Assembly: GCF_030770395.1 (NCBI RefSeq)
Contig: NZ_CP132480.1
Location: forward strand, 602,821 to 666,820
DNA length: 64,000 nucleotides
Source: Telluria beijingensis
Lineage (GTDB): Bacteria; Pseudomonadota; Gammaproteobacteria; Burkholderiales; Burkholderiaceae_D
Reading direction: 5' to 3'
Every line of letters starts with the position of its first letter. Positions within the stretch are counted from its first letter, which is position 1. Below are positions 32,114-41,279 of this stretch, piece by piece. The notes beneath the pieces were generated by a model. That model did no database searches and was not told the DNA's origin. It worked only from the letters and a program-made list of their open reading frames with translations. The translations under genes and the position numbers were made by a program.

Positions 32114-33238
32114 TTAACTAAATAAATCGGGCCTTGCAAGATCAAGGAGCAATTTCTTGACCGGCGCCGGCAGCGGCGCCCTGTCGATCTCATCCAGCTT
32201 CCACCAGACGTGACCGGCCGGCAGCCCGGCACGCACGCCCAGCGTCACCGCGAACGGCGCGATATGCAGCTTGTAGTGTGTAAACACATGCACCAGCGGG
32301 CTCAAGGGCCGCACTTCGTCGATCGCGCCGAACCCACCCGCCGCGGCAGCGACGTCCGCCGTACAGACCGGCGGCGCCTCTTCATCCATCGGCACATGGC
32401 CGCCGACTTCAGGCAGCGACAGCAGGCCGCCCCAGATGCCGGTCTGCGGCCGCTGCTCCAGCAGCACCTCGCCGCCACCGATCACGACCAGCATGGCGGT
32501 GCGCTTCTCCGGCGTCGCCTTCTTCGGCTTGCGCACCGGCAGTTCGGCCGTGCGGCCGGTGGCGAAGGCCACGCAGCGAGATTGCAGCGGGCAGCGGCCG
32601 CAGTCGGGCCGCGAACGGGTGCACAGGGTCGCGCCCAGGTCCATCAGGCCCTGGGTATAGGATTCGATGGCGCCCGGGTTGCCGGCCACTTCTGGCAGCA
32701 GGGCATCGGCGCGCCGCCACAGCGCATCCTCGACCGGTTTCAAGCCCGGATAGGCGTCGATCCCGAACACGCGCGCGAACACGCGCTTGACGTTGCCATC
32801 CAAAATGGCGGCGCGCACGCCGCCCGAAAACGCGGCGATCGCTGCCGCCGTCGAGCGGCCGATGCCGGGCAAATCCGCCAGCAGCGCCGGGTCGCTCGGG
32901 AACACGCCGTCGTAGTCCTGCACCACCCGTTTTGCGCAGGCGTGCAAGTTGCGCGCGCGGGTGTAGTAACCCAGGCCGCTCCAGTGCGCCATGACGTCTT
33001 CCGCTGGCGCCTCGGCCAGCGCGTGGACGGTGGGGAAGCGTTCCAGGAAGCGCGCGTAATAGCCCAGCACCGCGGCGACCTGCGTCTGCTGCAGCATGAT
33101 TTCGGATAGCCAGACGCGGTAGGCGTCCTGCGTGTTTTGCCAGGGCAGGGTGTGGCGGCCGTGGCTGCGCTGCCAGTCGATCACGGCCTTCGAGAAGGTC
33201 GGATCGGCCAGCTGGTCGAACTCGGTGAGGCGTTTCAT
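32114..33238 (-). CDS. mutY: A/G-specific adenine DNA glycosylase
   Basis: Removes adenine mispaired with 8-oxoguanine. The 374-residue protein has catalytic E46 (SEIMLQQTQV), a helix-hairpin-helix LPGIGRSTAAAI (123-134), catalytic D147 (LDGNVKR) and the [4Fe-4S] cysteines C206, C213, C216 and C222 in the canonical Cx6Cx2Cx5C spacing. A C-terminal NUDIX-like domain (about 240-374) recognises 8-oxoG. Its start overlaps the dynamin gene stop (4 bp), so it is translated from the mutM-dynamin-mutY transcript. Confidence 0.96.
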   Translation of the reverse strand: MKRLTEFDQLADPTFSKAVIDWQRSHGRHTLPWQNTQDAYRVWLSEIMLQQTQVAAVLGYYARFLERFPTVHALAEAPAEDVMAHWSGLGYYTRARNLHACAKRVVQDYDGVFPSDPALLADLPGIGRSTAAAIAAFSGGVRAAILDGNVKRVFARVFGIDAYPGLKPVEDALWRRADALLPEVAGNPGAIESYTQGLMDLGATLCTRSRPDCGRCPLQSRCVAFATGRTAELPVRKPKKATPEKRTAMLVVIGGGEVLLEQRPQTGIWGGLLSLPEVGGHVPMDEEAPPVCTADVAAAAGGFGAIDEVRPLSPLVHVFTHYKLHIAPFAVTLGVRAGLPAGHVWWKLDEIDRAPLPAPVKKLLLDLARPDLFS

Positions 33239-35157
33239 GCGGTGTCGTGTATGAAGCTAGAAGCTTCCAGTGTGGTGGTGACGCCGGCCGCGATGGCGGC
33301 CAGGCGGATGCGCGTGGCGTCGAGTTCGGCCTGGCCGTGCTCGAAGGCGCCGATGCGCTGTTCCAGGCTGTCGCTGGCGTCGTGGATGCGCTGGACCGTG
33401 GCCTGGCGCTGGCGCAGGTTGTCGCGGTGCTGGCGGATCAGCGCTTCGAGCGGCGCGTTGGCGACCTTCAGCCAGGCTTCGGTATCGGCATTCGCGGCGC
33501 GGTAGACGCGCCGCACACGCGAGGCGATCGAGTCGAAGAAGCGCTCGAGCAGGGTCGCGCGGCTGGTCATCAACAGGGTGGCGGTGCCGAACTGGCGCAC
33601 GAACAGCTCTTCGATGGCGTCGATCTCGGCGACATGGCGCGCCAGCGACAGCGACTGCGGCGGCGCCATCGACAGGCCGTGTTCGGCCGCGAACTTGCGC
33701 TGCATGGCGTCCATCATGGCCTTGATCTCGTCGACCTTGGCGCAGGCCTCGTCGAGCGCGCCGCGCACGTTGGCGAAGTAGTTGCGCACCGGCGCGCGCA
33801 TGCCGGTGGCGAAGCGGCTGGCCGCCATCGCGGCGCGCACCGTCTCGGTCCGGTCCTGCAGTCCATCCATGCCGATCAAGGTGTACAGCTCGGTCGACAG
33901 GCGGGTGAACACGGCGCGCGTGCCCTGCAGCTTGAACAGGCCGGCGTCGAATTCCTTCTTCTCGGCCTCGACCCGGCGCACCATGTGGGCGATCATGCCC
34001 TGGTTCTTGCCGCGCAGGCTGCGCAGCTCCTGCAACTGCTCGACCAGCTCGCGCAGGCGCGCCGCCACCAGCACCTGCTGGCCGGCGGCCAGCAGCTCGA
34101 GGTCGGCGCGCAACTGGCGTGCGTTGATCTCGCGGCGCGCCGGGATCAGGTGGTGGAACAGCGCCGACTCGAGAGATCCGAGGCGGCTGCGTTCGAACAA
34201 AGCCATGTCGCCGCCGATGCGCCCCACCAGCGCCTTGTGGGCCGAGACCGGATAGACCTGGCCGGCGTCCAGCCCGAGCAGGCGCGCGACGTCGTGCTGC
34301 TGGCGCGCGATCTCGGCGTCGACGGCGGCGCCGCCCTTGAGCTCGTCCCACATGGCGTCGATCTTGTTCAGCACCGCCAGCCGCCCCGGGCCGGCGCCAA
34401 TATGGGTGCGCCAGACGTCGATGTCGCTGCGCGTCACGCCGGTATCGGCGGCCAGCACGAACAGCACCGCGTGCGCGTTCGGGATCAGATTCAGCGTCAG
34501 TTCGGGCTCGGTGCCGATCGCGTTCAGGCCCGGCGTGTCGAGGATCACCAAGCCCTGCTTGAGCAGCGGATGCGGCAGGTTGATGATGGCGTGGCGCCAG
34601 CGTGGAATCTCGATGCTGCCGTCCGCGCCCAGGCTGGCGGCCAGCTCGGGATCCTGCGGGTCGAACAGGCCGTAGCGCTCCGCCTCGGCCGTCGATACCT
34701 GGCGGGTCTGGCTGACCTGGCGCAGCGTCTCGTGCATGGCGGCCGGGTCGTCGAGATCGAGCGGCAGCACGGTCCAGGCGCCGGGATCGTCGCGATAGTC
34801 TCCGGTGGACAGCTGGCCGGCGCGGGTCTCGATCGGCAGCAGGCGCACGCAGGGCGGCAAGTGGGCATCCCACAGCAGCTCGGTCGGGCACATGGTGGTG
34901 CGGCCGGCGCTGGACGGCAGGATGCGCTGGCCGTAGTCGGCGAAGAACAGGGCGTTGATCAGCTCGGTTTTGCCGCGCGAGAATTCGGCCACGAAGGCGA
35001 CCGACAGCCGGTCGTCGCGCAGGCGCCCGAGGGCGCGCGCCAGCACCTGTTCGCCGGCAGCGTCGATCAAGCCGGCTTCACGCAGGGCCTTGCCATAGCC
35101 CTCGAGGCTGGCGGCCACGCCGGCCCGCCATGCTCCATACTGTTGTAGATCCTGCAT
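33235..35157 (-). CDS. Dynamin-like GTPase
   Basis: Large GTPase of 640 residues of the bacterial dynamin family. G1 is EFSRGKTE (58-65, an atypical P-loop common in this family), a G2 threonine lies in the AGRTTMCPTE region (about 85-94), G3 is DTPGLN (near residue 216) and G4 is LNKID. Long helical stretches with coiled-coil character follow (about 340-640) and would form stalk and membrane-interaction regions. The role is unknown; bacterial dynamins act in membrane remodelling or repair and in phage resistance. It lies between mutM and mutY and overlaps mutY, so it is locked into a DNA-repair operon. Confidence 0.88.
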   Translation of the reverse strand: MQDLQQYGAWRAGVAASLEGYGKALREAGLIDAAGEQVLARALGRLRDDRLSVAFVAEFSRGKTELINALFFADYGQRILPSSAGRTTMCPTELLWDAHLPPCVRLLPIETRAGQLSTGDYRDDPGAWTVLPLDLDDPAAMHETLRQVSQTRQVSTAEAERYGLFDPQDPELAASLGADGSIEIPRWRHAIINLPHPLLKQGLVILDTPGLNAIGTEPELTLNLIPNAHAVLFVLAADTGVTRSDIDVWRTHIGAGPGRLAVLNKIDAMWDELKGGAAVDAEIARQQHDVARLLGLDAGQVYPVSAHKALVGRIGGDMALFERSRLGSLESALFHHLIPARREINARQLRADLELLAAGQQVLVAARLRELVEQLQELRSLRGKNQGMIAHMVRRVEAEKKEFDAGLFKLQGTRAVFTRLSTELYTLIGMDGLQDRTETVRAAMAASRFATGMRAPVRNYFANVRGALDEACAKVDEIKAMMDAMQRKFAAEHGLSMAPPQSLSLARHVAEIDAIEELFVRQFGTATLLMTSRATLLERFFDSIASRVRRVYRAANADTEAWLKVANAPLEALIRQHRDNLRQRQATVQRIHDASDSLEQRIGAFEHGQAELDATRIRLAAIAAGVTTTLEASSFIHDTA

Positions 35158-35178
35158 CGTTTCAGCCCCTTGTCGTCC

Positions 35179-36012
35179 CTAGCGCTGGCACTGCGCGCAA
35201 TAGAAGGTGGAGCGCTGACCCTGCTTGATCTGGCGCACCGGCGCCTCGCACTGGCGGCAGGGCACGCCAGCACGATCATAGACGAAATATGTCTGCTGGA
35301 AATATCCAGATTGCCCATTCACAGCAATAAAGTCACGCAGGGTGCTGCCGCCCTGGACAATGGCGGCGGCCAGGATGTCGCGGATCGCTTCGGCCAGCCG
35401 GTCGTAGCGTGCGCGGCTGATGCGCGAGGCCGCCGTCTTCGGGCTGATGCCGGCCCGGAACAGGCTTTCGCAGGCGTAGATATTGCCGACTCCCACCACG
35501 ATGTCGCCGGCCAGCAGCACCTGCTTGATCGGCGCGCTGCGCCGGCGCGTCATCCGGTGCAGCAGCGCGCCGTCGAACTGCTCGCCGAGCGGTTCCACGC
35601 CCAGGCCGCGCAGCAGGATGTGTTCGTCCAGCGCGCCATCCTCGTTGGCATGCCACAGCACGGCGCCGAAGCGGCGCGGGTCGTGCAGGCGCAGCACTTG
35701 CACGCCTTCGGGCCCGTTGACGACCAGGTCGAAATGGTCGTGCTTGCGCGGCTCGATGCCCGGCGGCAGCACGCGCAGGTGGCCGGACATGCCCAGGTGG
35801 ATGATCAGGGTGCCGTGCTCGAAGTGAATCAGCAGGTATTTGCCGCGCCGGCCGGTGGACACGATGCGGCGGCCGGCCAGCAGTGCATGCAAGCCGGGCG
35901 GAAAAGGCCAGCGCAGGCCGTCGCGGCGGCAGACGACCCGCTCGACCACGCGGCCTTCGATATGGGGCGCGACACCGCGCCGGGTGACTTCTACTTCTGG
36001 TAGTTCAGGCAT
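35179..36012 (-). CDS. mutM: Formamidopyrimidine-DNA glycosylase
   Basis: Excises 8-oxoguanine and FapyG with AP-lyase activity. The protein has 277 residues. The N-terminal PELPEVEV provides the Schiff-base P2 and general-acid E3, which fixes the start at ATG 36012. The helix-two-turn-helix ([17 protein letters not shown]) and the C-terminal zinc finger CRQC-x18-CAQC are intact. It is the first gene of the minus-strand mutM-dynamin-mutY unit and is divergent from the TPR lipoprotein gene. Confidence 0.96.
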   Translation of the reverse strand: MPELPEVEVTRRGVAPHIEGRVVERVVCRRDGLRWPFPPGLHALLAGRRIVSTGRRGKYLLIHFEHGTLIIHLGMSGHLRVLPPGIEPRKHDHFDLVVNGPEGVQVLRLHDPRRFGAVLWHANEDGALDEHILLRGLGVEPLGEQFDGALLHRMTRRRSAPIKQVLLAGDIVVGVGNIYACESLFRAGISPKTAASRISRARYDRLAEAIRDILAAAIVQGGSTLRDFIAVNGQSGYFQQTYFVYDRAGVPCRQCEAPVRQIKQGQRSTFYCAQCQR

Positions 36013-36132
36013 GGGGAAGGTGAATCGTGTAAAGTCGGGTAGCCGCTGCTTCGGGCAGTGCCAGCTCATGCGCGGCGGGCGCCTGCGCATCAGCGTAGAA
36101 TCAAAGAATCAATTCGGAATAGTGGACTTGTC

Positions 36133-37962
36133 TTGAAAAACGCTTTCGCCATTGTAACCCTCTCCGGGCTGCTTGCAGGCCTTCTCTCCGGATGTGCTGC
36201 CGCGCCGCAACAACAGTCTCTTGCCGCGGGCGAGCAGGCGGAGTTCGGCCAGCAACAGAATGCCCGGCAGGACGCGGAGCCCGAACTGGACGAAGAGGAG
36301 CTGGCGGCCAAAGAGAAGGCCGAGGCGGAAGCGCGCCTGCCCAAGGTCGAGCTGACGCCGACCATGCTCGAGCAGCTCATGAAGGCCGAGTTTGCCTTCC
36401 GCAATGGCGACTGGCAGGGGCCCTACCTGACCGTCTACAACCTGGCCCAGCGCACCCGCGACCCGCGCCTGGCGCGCCGCGCCGCCGAGATGGCGGTGGC
36501 CGCCAAGCAGGGCGACGATACCCTGGCCGCGGTGCGGCTGTGGTACCAGCTCGATCCGGAATCCGACGAAGCGACCCAGTATTTCGTTGGCATGGTGGTC
36601 ACGTCCGACAAGATCGCCGAACTGGAGCCGATCTTCGAGCAACGCCTGCGCGAAGCGACGCCGGCCCGGCGCGGTGTGCTGCTGTTCCAGGTCCAGCAAC
36701 TGCTGGGCCGCGCCAAGGACAAGAACGCCGCGATCGCCATGCTCGAACGCCTGGTCGCTCCCTACGAAAACACGATGGAAGCGCGCATCGTGCGCGCCCA
36801 GGTCGCGCTGGCGCGCGGCGACAGGGCGCTGGCCCACAGCGAAGCCCAGGCCGCCCTGGCCGCCAAGCCCGATGCCGAAATCGCGCTCCTGATGCTGGCG
36901 CAGACCACCGAGGACGAGGCCCAGGTGGTGGCCATGATGCAGAAATTCCTCAAGAGCTATCCGAAGGCGGCCGACGTGCGCGCCGCCTATGCCCGCGTGC
37001 TCGTCAACCGCAAGGATTATGTCGGGGCACGGCGCGAGTTCGAGTCCCTGGTCAAGAGCCAGCCGGATAACGCCGCCCATCTGTATGCGTTGGGCATCCT
37101 GGCCACGCAGATGAACGATGCGCCTGGCGCCGAAATCTACTTCACCCGCTTCGTGGAAGTGCTGGGACGTAATCCGAACGATGAACGCGACCCGTCGCGC
37201 GCCTTGCTGATCCTGTCGCAGCTGGCCGAGGAGCGCGGCGACCTGGTCGGCGCCCTGCAATGGCTGGACAAGGTGCCTGAAGGCACGGACGCGCAAACCC
37301 TCTTCAATACCCAGCTGCGGCGCGCCCACGTGGTAGGCAAGGGCGGCGACCTGGCCAGCGCGCGGCGCCTGCTGGGCGAGATCAAAGCCGACGATCCGGC
37401 GCGCCAGGCGCAAATCATGGCGGCCGAGGCGCAACTGCTGCGCGAAGCGAACCAGTTGCAGGAAGCGTATGCGGTGATGGAAACGGCGGCCCAGCGCTTC
37501 CCGAAAAATCCCGACCTGCTGTACGACTTCGCGCTGCTGGCCGAGAAGCTGGGCAAGATCGACGTGATGGAAGCGCAATTGCGCGAAGTGATGGCGCAGG
37601 CGCCGGACAACCACCACGCCTATAACGCCCTCGGTTATTCGCTCGCGGATCGCAATGTGCGGCTGCAGGAAGCCTATGGATTGATCGCCAAGGCGCTCGA
37701 CATGGCGCCGGACGATCCGTTCATCATGGACAGCATGGGTTGGGTTCATTACCGGATGGGCAACCTGGTCGAGGCCGAGAAATTCCTGAGCCGCGCCTAC
37801 GGCTTGCGCAAGGATCCCGAGATCGCCGTGCACCTGGGCGAGGTGCTGTGGCAGAAGGGTGACAAGTCAGCGGCCCAGAAACTGTGGCGCGAGGCGCGCG
37901 CCAAGGATCCGCAGAACGATACGCTGCGCACGACGCTGGCGCGGTTGCGGCTGTCCTTGTGA
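36133..37962 (+). CDS. TPR-repeat lipoprotein upstream of lolB
   Basis: Predicted outer-membrane lipoprotein of 609 residues. The signal MKNAFAIVTLSGLLAGLLSG ends at lipobox Cys 21. A charged Glu/Gln-rich linker follows, and then TPR-type helical repeats over most of the length (for example HLYALGILATQMNDAPGAEI and AYNALGYSLADRNVRLQEAY). The TTG at 36133 was chosen as start because it gives an intact lipoprotein signal; the frame stays open upstream to an ATG at 36058. The conserved position before lolB-ispE suggests a role in envelope assembly, which is inferred. Confidence 0.87.
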   Translation: MKNAFAIVTLSGLLAGLLSGCAAAPQQQSLAAGEQAEFGQQQNARQDAEPELDEEELAAKEKAEAEARLPKVELTPTMLEQLMKAEFAFRNGDWQGPYLTVYNLAQRTRDPRLARRAAEMAVAAKQGDDTLAAVRLWYQLDPESDEATQYFVGMVVTSDKIAELEPIFEQRLREATPARRGVLLFQVQQLLGRAKDKNAAIAMLERLVAPYENTMEARIVRAQVALARGDRALAHSEAQAALAAKPDAEIALLMLAQTTEDEAQVVAMMQKFLKSYPKAADVRAAYARVLVNRKDYVGARREFESLVKSQPDNAAHLYALGILATQMNDAPGAEIYFTRFVEVLGRNPNDERDPSRALLILSQLAEERGDLVGALQWLDKVPEGTDAQTLFNTQLRRAHVVGKGGDLASARRLLGEIKADDPARQAQIMAAEAQLLREANQLQEAYAVMETAAQRFPKNPDLLYDFALLAEKLGKIDVMEAQLREVMAQAPDNHHAYNALGYSLADRNVRLQEAYGLIAKALDMAPDDPFIMDSMGWVHYRMGNLVEAEKFLSRAYGLRKDPEIAVHLGEVLWQKGDKSAAQKLWREARAKDPQNDTLRTTLARLRLSL

Positions 37963-38011
37963 AATAATCCGTTCTTGCGGGATATTGCGGGCTATCTAAG
38001 TTGCACCAAGC

Positions 38012-38142
38012 ACGTCGTTCCTGCCACTGGCAGAAACGACTCCCCGCGAAGGCGGGGACCCAAGTCCTTCGCGTCGCCGACACTGTCAAACGGAGCGTCA
38101 ACGCCAGCAACTTGGGTTCCCGCCTGCGCGGGAACGACGTTT
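38012..38142. repeat. Palindromic interspersed element, family 1, copy B
   Basis: The inverted arms (38036-38065, CCCCGCGAAGGCGGGGACCC; and 38110-38142, GGGTTCCCGCCTGCGCGGGA) flank a 44-nt spacer. An extra hairpin, GTCGTTCCTGCC/GGCAGAAACGAC, precedes it at about 38013-38040. The 5' flank AAGTTGCAccAAgCACGTCGTTCC also occurs before copy C. It lies in the 249-bp gap between the TPR lipoprotein gene and lolB. Confidence 0.85.
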
Positions 38143-38211
38143 TCGCGCTAATGGATGGCAATCAGGCTGCCGCTGCGCTCCCATTCTTTCAACCGTACTT
38201 CAACATTTTTT

Positions 38212-38808
38212 ATGCCGCTGACCCGACGTCTTACCCTGCTTGCTTTCGCTGCCGCCCTGGCCGGTTGCGCCACCAGCACCGCCAACCTGTCCACCGCCAC
38301 GGTCGGCGATTACCGCGAGACCATCGACCTGACGGGCAAGCTGTCGGTCAATTATCAGAAGGATGGCAGGCAGGAATCGATCACCGGTAACTTCAACTGG
38401 GAACAGCGGCCCGGTGCGATCGACGTTGCCCTGATTTCGCCGCTAGGCCAGACCGTGGCCACGATCAATGTGACACCGACTTCCGCGACCCTGGTGCAAG
38501 GCGGCCAGGAGCCGCGCACCGCGGACGACATCGATAGCCTGACCCAGCAGACGCTGGGCTGGCCGCTGCCGGTGTCCGGCTTGCGCGACTGGCTGCAGGG
38601 CTATGCGCTCGATGCGCAGGGGCAGCGTTTCCGCGCCTCGCCGGCCAACAATAGCGTGACGACAAAGGATGGCTGGCGCCTGCGCTTCGTCGAATGGCAG
38701 GATCCCGCGGCGGCGCAACCGGCGCCGCGCCTGATCCAGGCCGAGCGCGCCGCTTCGGGCGACATCACGGACCTTGCGATCCGCATCGTCGTCCTGCCGG
38801 CGGCCTGA
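38212..38808 (+). CDS. lolB: Outer-membrane lipoprotein LolB
   Basis: Receives lipoproteins from LolA and inserts them in the outer membrane. The 198-residue protein has the signal peptide MPLTRRLTLLAFAAALAG with lipobox Cys 19, then the LolB beta-barrel elements (FNWEQRPGAIDVALISPLGQ and GWPLPVSGLRDWLQG). The ATG at 38212 gives the proper lipoprotein signal. It lies 3 bp before ispE, the common lolB-ispE-tRNA-prs order. Confidence 0.92.
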   Translation: MPLTRRLTLLAFAAALAGCATSTANLSTATVGDYRETIDLTGKLSVNYQKDGRQESITGNFNWEQRPGAIDVALISPLGQTVATINVTPTSATLVQGGQEPRTADDIDSLTQQTLGWPLPVSGLRDWLQGYALDAQGQRFRASPANNSVTTKDGWRLRFVEWQDPAAAQPAPRLIQAERAASGDITDLAIRIVVLPAA

Positions 38809-38811
38809 TCC

Positions 38812-39699
38812 ATGCGTTCGCTGCACGATTGCCCGGCCCCGGCCAAGCTGAACCTGTTCCTGCACGTCACCGGCCGCCGCGCCGATGGCTATCACTTGCT
38901 GCAAAGCGTGTTCCAGTTGATCGACCGCGCCGACCGGCTGCACTTCGACTTGCGCGACGATGAGCTGATTCGCCGCACCAACGACGTGCCCGGTGTGCCG
39001 GAAGACCAGGACCTCGTCATTCGTGCCCTGCGCCTGTTGCAGGCCGAGTATGCACGCCGTCATGGCCGGCTGCCGCCGGGCATCTCGGTGGCGGTAGACA
39101 AGGTCTTGCCGATGGGCGGCGGGCTGGGTGGCGGGTCGTCGGATGCCGCGACGGCGCTGATGGCGGCCAATGCGCTGTGGCGCGCCGGTTTGACGCGCGA
39201 CGAGCTGATGGCGCTGGGCCTGCCGCTGGGGGCGGACATCCCGTTCTTCCTGTTCGGCGAGACCGCGTTTGCCGAAGGCGTAGGGGAGGCCTTGCAGGCG
39301 GTGCCGGGGCCGGATTGCTGGTATGTGGTGATCGAGCCCGGCGTCGCCGTACCGACGCCCGCAATTTTTTCTGCGCCGGATTTGACAAGAGACTCAAAGC
39401 CGGTCAGAATAGCGGACTTTTCCAGCCACACCGATTCATGCAAGACGGTTGGTTTTGGGAAAAATGATTTGCAGGACGTGGCGATGCGCCTGTTCCCGCC
39501 GGTAGCAGAGGCGGTTGAATGGTTGAGCAGCCATGGCGATGCCAGGATGACTGGCTCAGGGGCGTGCGTATTTTGCGCGTTTTCCAGCGAAGACGCTGCC
39601 GACCAGGTGTTGGCGCAAGTGCCGGACAAGTGGACGGCATGGAAAGCGAAGTCGTTGAAGACACACCCGCTGATGAAATCGCTCTTGCAAAATCAGTGA
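38812..39699 (+). CDS. ispE: 4-diphosphocytidyl-2-C-methyl-D-erythritol kinase
   Basis: GHMP kinase of the non-mevalonate isoprenoid pathway, 295 residues. The substrate motif PAPAKLNLFLHVTGRRADGYH is at the N-terminus, the ATP loop LPMGGGLGGGSSDAATAL lies near 98-115, and the third GHMP motif MTGSGACVF is near the C-terminus. It is followed by tRNA-Gln and prs. Confidence 0.95.
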   Translation: MRSLHDCPAPAKLNLFLHVTGRRADGYHLLQSVFQLIDRADRLHFDLRDDELIRRTNDVPGVPEDQDLVIRALRLLQAEYARRHGRLPPGISVAVDKVLPMGGGLGGGSSDAATALMAANALWRAGLTRDELMALGLPLGADIPFFLFGETAFAEGVGEALQAVPGPDCWYVVIEPGVAVPTPAIFSAPDLTRDSKPVRIADFSSHTDSCKTVGFGKNDLQDVAMRLFPPVAEAVEWLSSHGDARMTGSGACVFCAFSSEDAADQVLAQVPDKWTAWKAKSLKTHPLMKSLLQNQ

Positions 39700-39766
39700 G
39701 TTATAGAATAAAATCTTGCCTGTCGCAGCAAACGTAGCACGCAGCGGCAAGTAGTAAAGGTCGTGT

Positions 39767-39843
39767 AGGGGAATCGCCAAGCTGGTTAAGGCACCGGATT
39801 TTGATTCCGGCATACCAAGGTTCGAATCCTTGTTCCCCTGCCA
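39767..39843 (+). tRNA. tRNA-Gln (anticodon TTG)
   Basis: A 77-nt cloverleaf including an encoded CCA. The acceptor pairs AGGGGAA with TTCCCCT, discriminator G. The D-arm is GCC/GGC, the anticodon arm CCGGATTTTGATTCCGG carries TTG, and the T-arm is CAAGG-TTCGAAT-CCTTG. The body closely matches enterobacterial tRNA-Gln(UUG). It lies between ispE and prs, the typical beta-proteobacterial position. Confidence 0.96.
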
Positions 39844-39921
39844 AAGTTTTCTTGTTCTGTCGATGCCTTAGCGTCCAGCAAGAAGATCGCGACGCGGTGC
39901 CGAGCGCCACGTCAGCATGCT

Positions 39922-39953
39922 AATCAGCCGGTTAATCCGGCTGATTGTTTTTC
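39922..39953 (+). terminator. Intrinsic terminator after tRNA-Gln
   Basis: Perfect 10-bp stem AATCAGCCGG/CCGGCTGATT with a 5-nt loop, followed by GTTTTTCT. It ends the tRNA transcript 79 bp after the CCA and precedes prs. Confidence 0.88.
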
Positions 39954-39988
39954 TACTGTCTTAACGCTTCTTACCTTTTGGGACTCCC

Positions 39989-40939
39989 ATGGCTTACGAA
40001 AACCTGATGGTTTTTACTGGCAATGCCAATCCGGCACTAGCAGAGGGGGTCGCAAAAAGCCTCGGCATTCCTCTCGGTAAAGCAGTCGTCTCGAAGTTCT
40101 CCGACGGCGAAGTCATGGTCGAGATCAACGAGAACGTGCGTGGCAAGGACGTCTTCGTCCTGCAATCGACCTGCGCCCCGACCAACGACAGCTTGATGGA
40201 AATCATGCTGATGGTCGACGCCCTCAAGCGCGCCTCGGCCGGCCGCATCACCGCCGCCATTCCTTACTTCGGCTATGCCCGCCAGGACCGCCGCCCGCGT
40301 TCGGCGCGTGTCGCGATCTCGGCCAAGGTCGTCGCGAACATGCTGGAAGAAGCCGGCGTCGAGCGCGTCCTGATCATGGACTTGCACGCTGACCAGATTC
40401 AAGGTTTCTTCGACATCCCGGTCGACAATATCTACGCATCGCCGATCCTGCTGGGCGACCTGCAGAAGCGCAACTACGACGACCTGCTGGTCGTGTCGCC
40501 GGACGTCGGCGGCGTGGTGCGCGCCCGCGCCCTGGCCAAGCGCCTGGGTTGCGACCTGGCGATCATCGACAAGCGTCGCCCGAAGGCGAACGTGTCGGAA
40601 GTGATGAACATCATCGGTGAAGTCGAAGGCCGCAACTGCGTGATCATGGATGACATGGTTGATACCGCAGGCACGCTGTGCAAGGCTGCCGAAGTGCTCA
40701 AAGAGCGCGGCGCCAAGAAGGTGGTCGCTTACTGTACCCACCCGGTGCTGTCCGGCCCGGCGATCGATCGCATCGCGAACTCGCCGCTGGATGAACTGGT
40801 GGTTACCGACACCATTCCGCTGAGCGCCGCCGGCGCCGCTTGCGGCAAGATCCGCCAGCTGACCTGCGCACCGCTGCTGGCCGAGACCTTCAAGCGGATC
40901 GTCAAGGGCGATTCGGTGATTTCGCTGTTCGTCGACTAA
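39989..40939 (+). CDS. prs: Ribose-phosphate pyrophosphokinase
   Basis: Makes PRPP from ribose 5-phosphate and ATP for nucleotide, His and Trp synthesis. The 316 residues are typical. FGYARQDRR is the catalytic region, [17 protein letters not shown] the metal/ATP region, and [11 protein letters not shown] the PRPP-binding loop. It is preceded by the tRNA terminator and so has its own promoter. Confidence 0.97.
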   Translation: MAYENLMVFTGNANPALAEGVAKSLGIPLGKAVVSKFSDGEVMVEINENVRGKDVFVLQSTCAPTNDSLMEIMLMVDALKRASAGRITAAIPYFGYARQDRRPRSARVAISAKVVANMLEEAGVERVLIMDLHADQIQGFFDIPVDNIYASPILLGDLQKRNYDDLLVVSPDVGGVVRARALAKRLGCDLAIIDKRRPKANVSEVMNIIGEVEGRNCVIMDDMVDTAGTLCKAAEVLKERGAKKVVAYCTHPVLSGPAIDRIANSPLDELVVTDTIPLSAAGAACGKIRQLTCAPLLAETFKRIVKGDSVISLFVD

Positions 40940-40961
40940 GCTGTTTAGTCGCTGTATTTAG

Positions 40962-40993
40962 CGGCGCGCCTGGCTTCATGAGCCGGCGCGCCG
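40962..40993 (+). terminator. Strong hairpin downstream of prs
   Basis: A perfect CGGCGCGCC/GGCGCGCCG stem with a nested GGCT/AGCC helix starts 22 bp after the prs stop. No T-run follows, so it may be a terminator that needs other factors, or a 3' stabilising structure. Confidence 0.4.
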
Positions 40994-41279
40994 TTGACGT
41001 ATCAAAGTAAGTTGCAACAAACACGTCGTTCCCGCGGAGGCGGGAACCCAAGTTTTTAAGCACTGCGACGACGCATGCAATACCGTTGTAGCACGCAAAC
41101 TTGGGTCCCCGCCTTCGCGGGGACGACGTTGTGGTAGCGCTGAAGTATCGATTTTCTTGAGTGCGCAGCATTGGCGCTCGTTCTTGACCATCCCTGGTCG
41201 CGGGGATGGTCGCCACTTGGGCAGCCGGGCCGTGGAGTGTTCCGCGGCATTCGGGCCCGATTTATTTTTGGAGTTTCAC
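40994..41279. other. Intergenic remainder between prs and rplY
   Basis: The prs-rplY gap is about 340 bp. It holds the prs hairpin, the palindromic element copy C (41021-41131) and then about 150 bp leading to rplY with a TTTTTGGAG ribosome-binding site near 41265-41273. Short frames crossing the element on either strand look like by-products of the repeat. No further gene is supported. Confidence 0.5.
41021..41131. repeat. Palindromic interspersed element, family 1, copy C
   Basis: The arms (41023-41053, with GTCGTTCCCGCGGAGGCGGG; and 41099-41130, with GGGTCCCCGCCTTCGCGGGG) flank a 45-nt spacer that begins TTTTAAGCACTGCGAC, resembling that of copy A (CCTCAGCACTGCCAC). It is preceded by AAGTTGCAacAAaCACGTCG, shared with copy B. 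It lies between prs and rplY. Confidence 0.88.

Noticed and set aside
36058..36132. N-terminal extension of the TPR lipoprotein (start at 36058)
   Set aside because: It would add 25 Arg/His-rich residues in front of a perfect lipoprotein signal sequence; the TTG at 36133 is more plausible.
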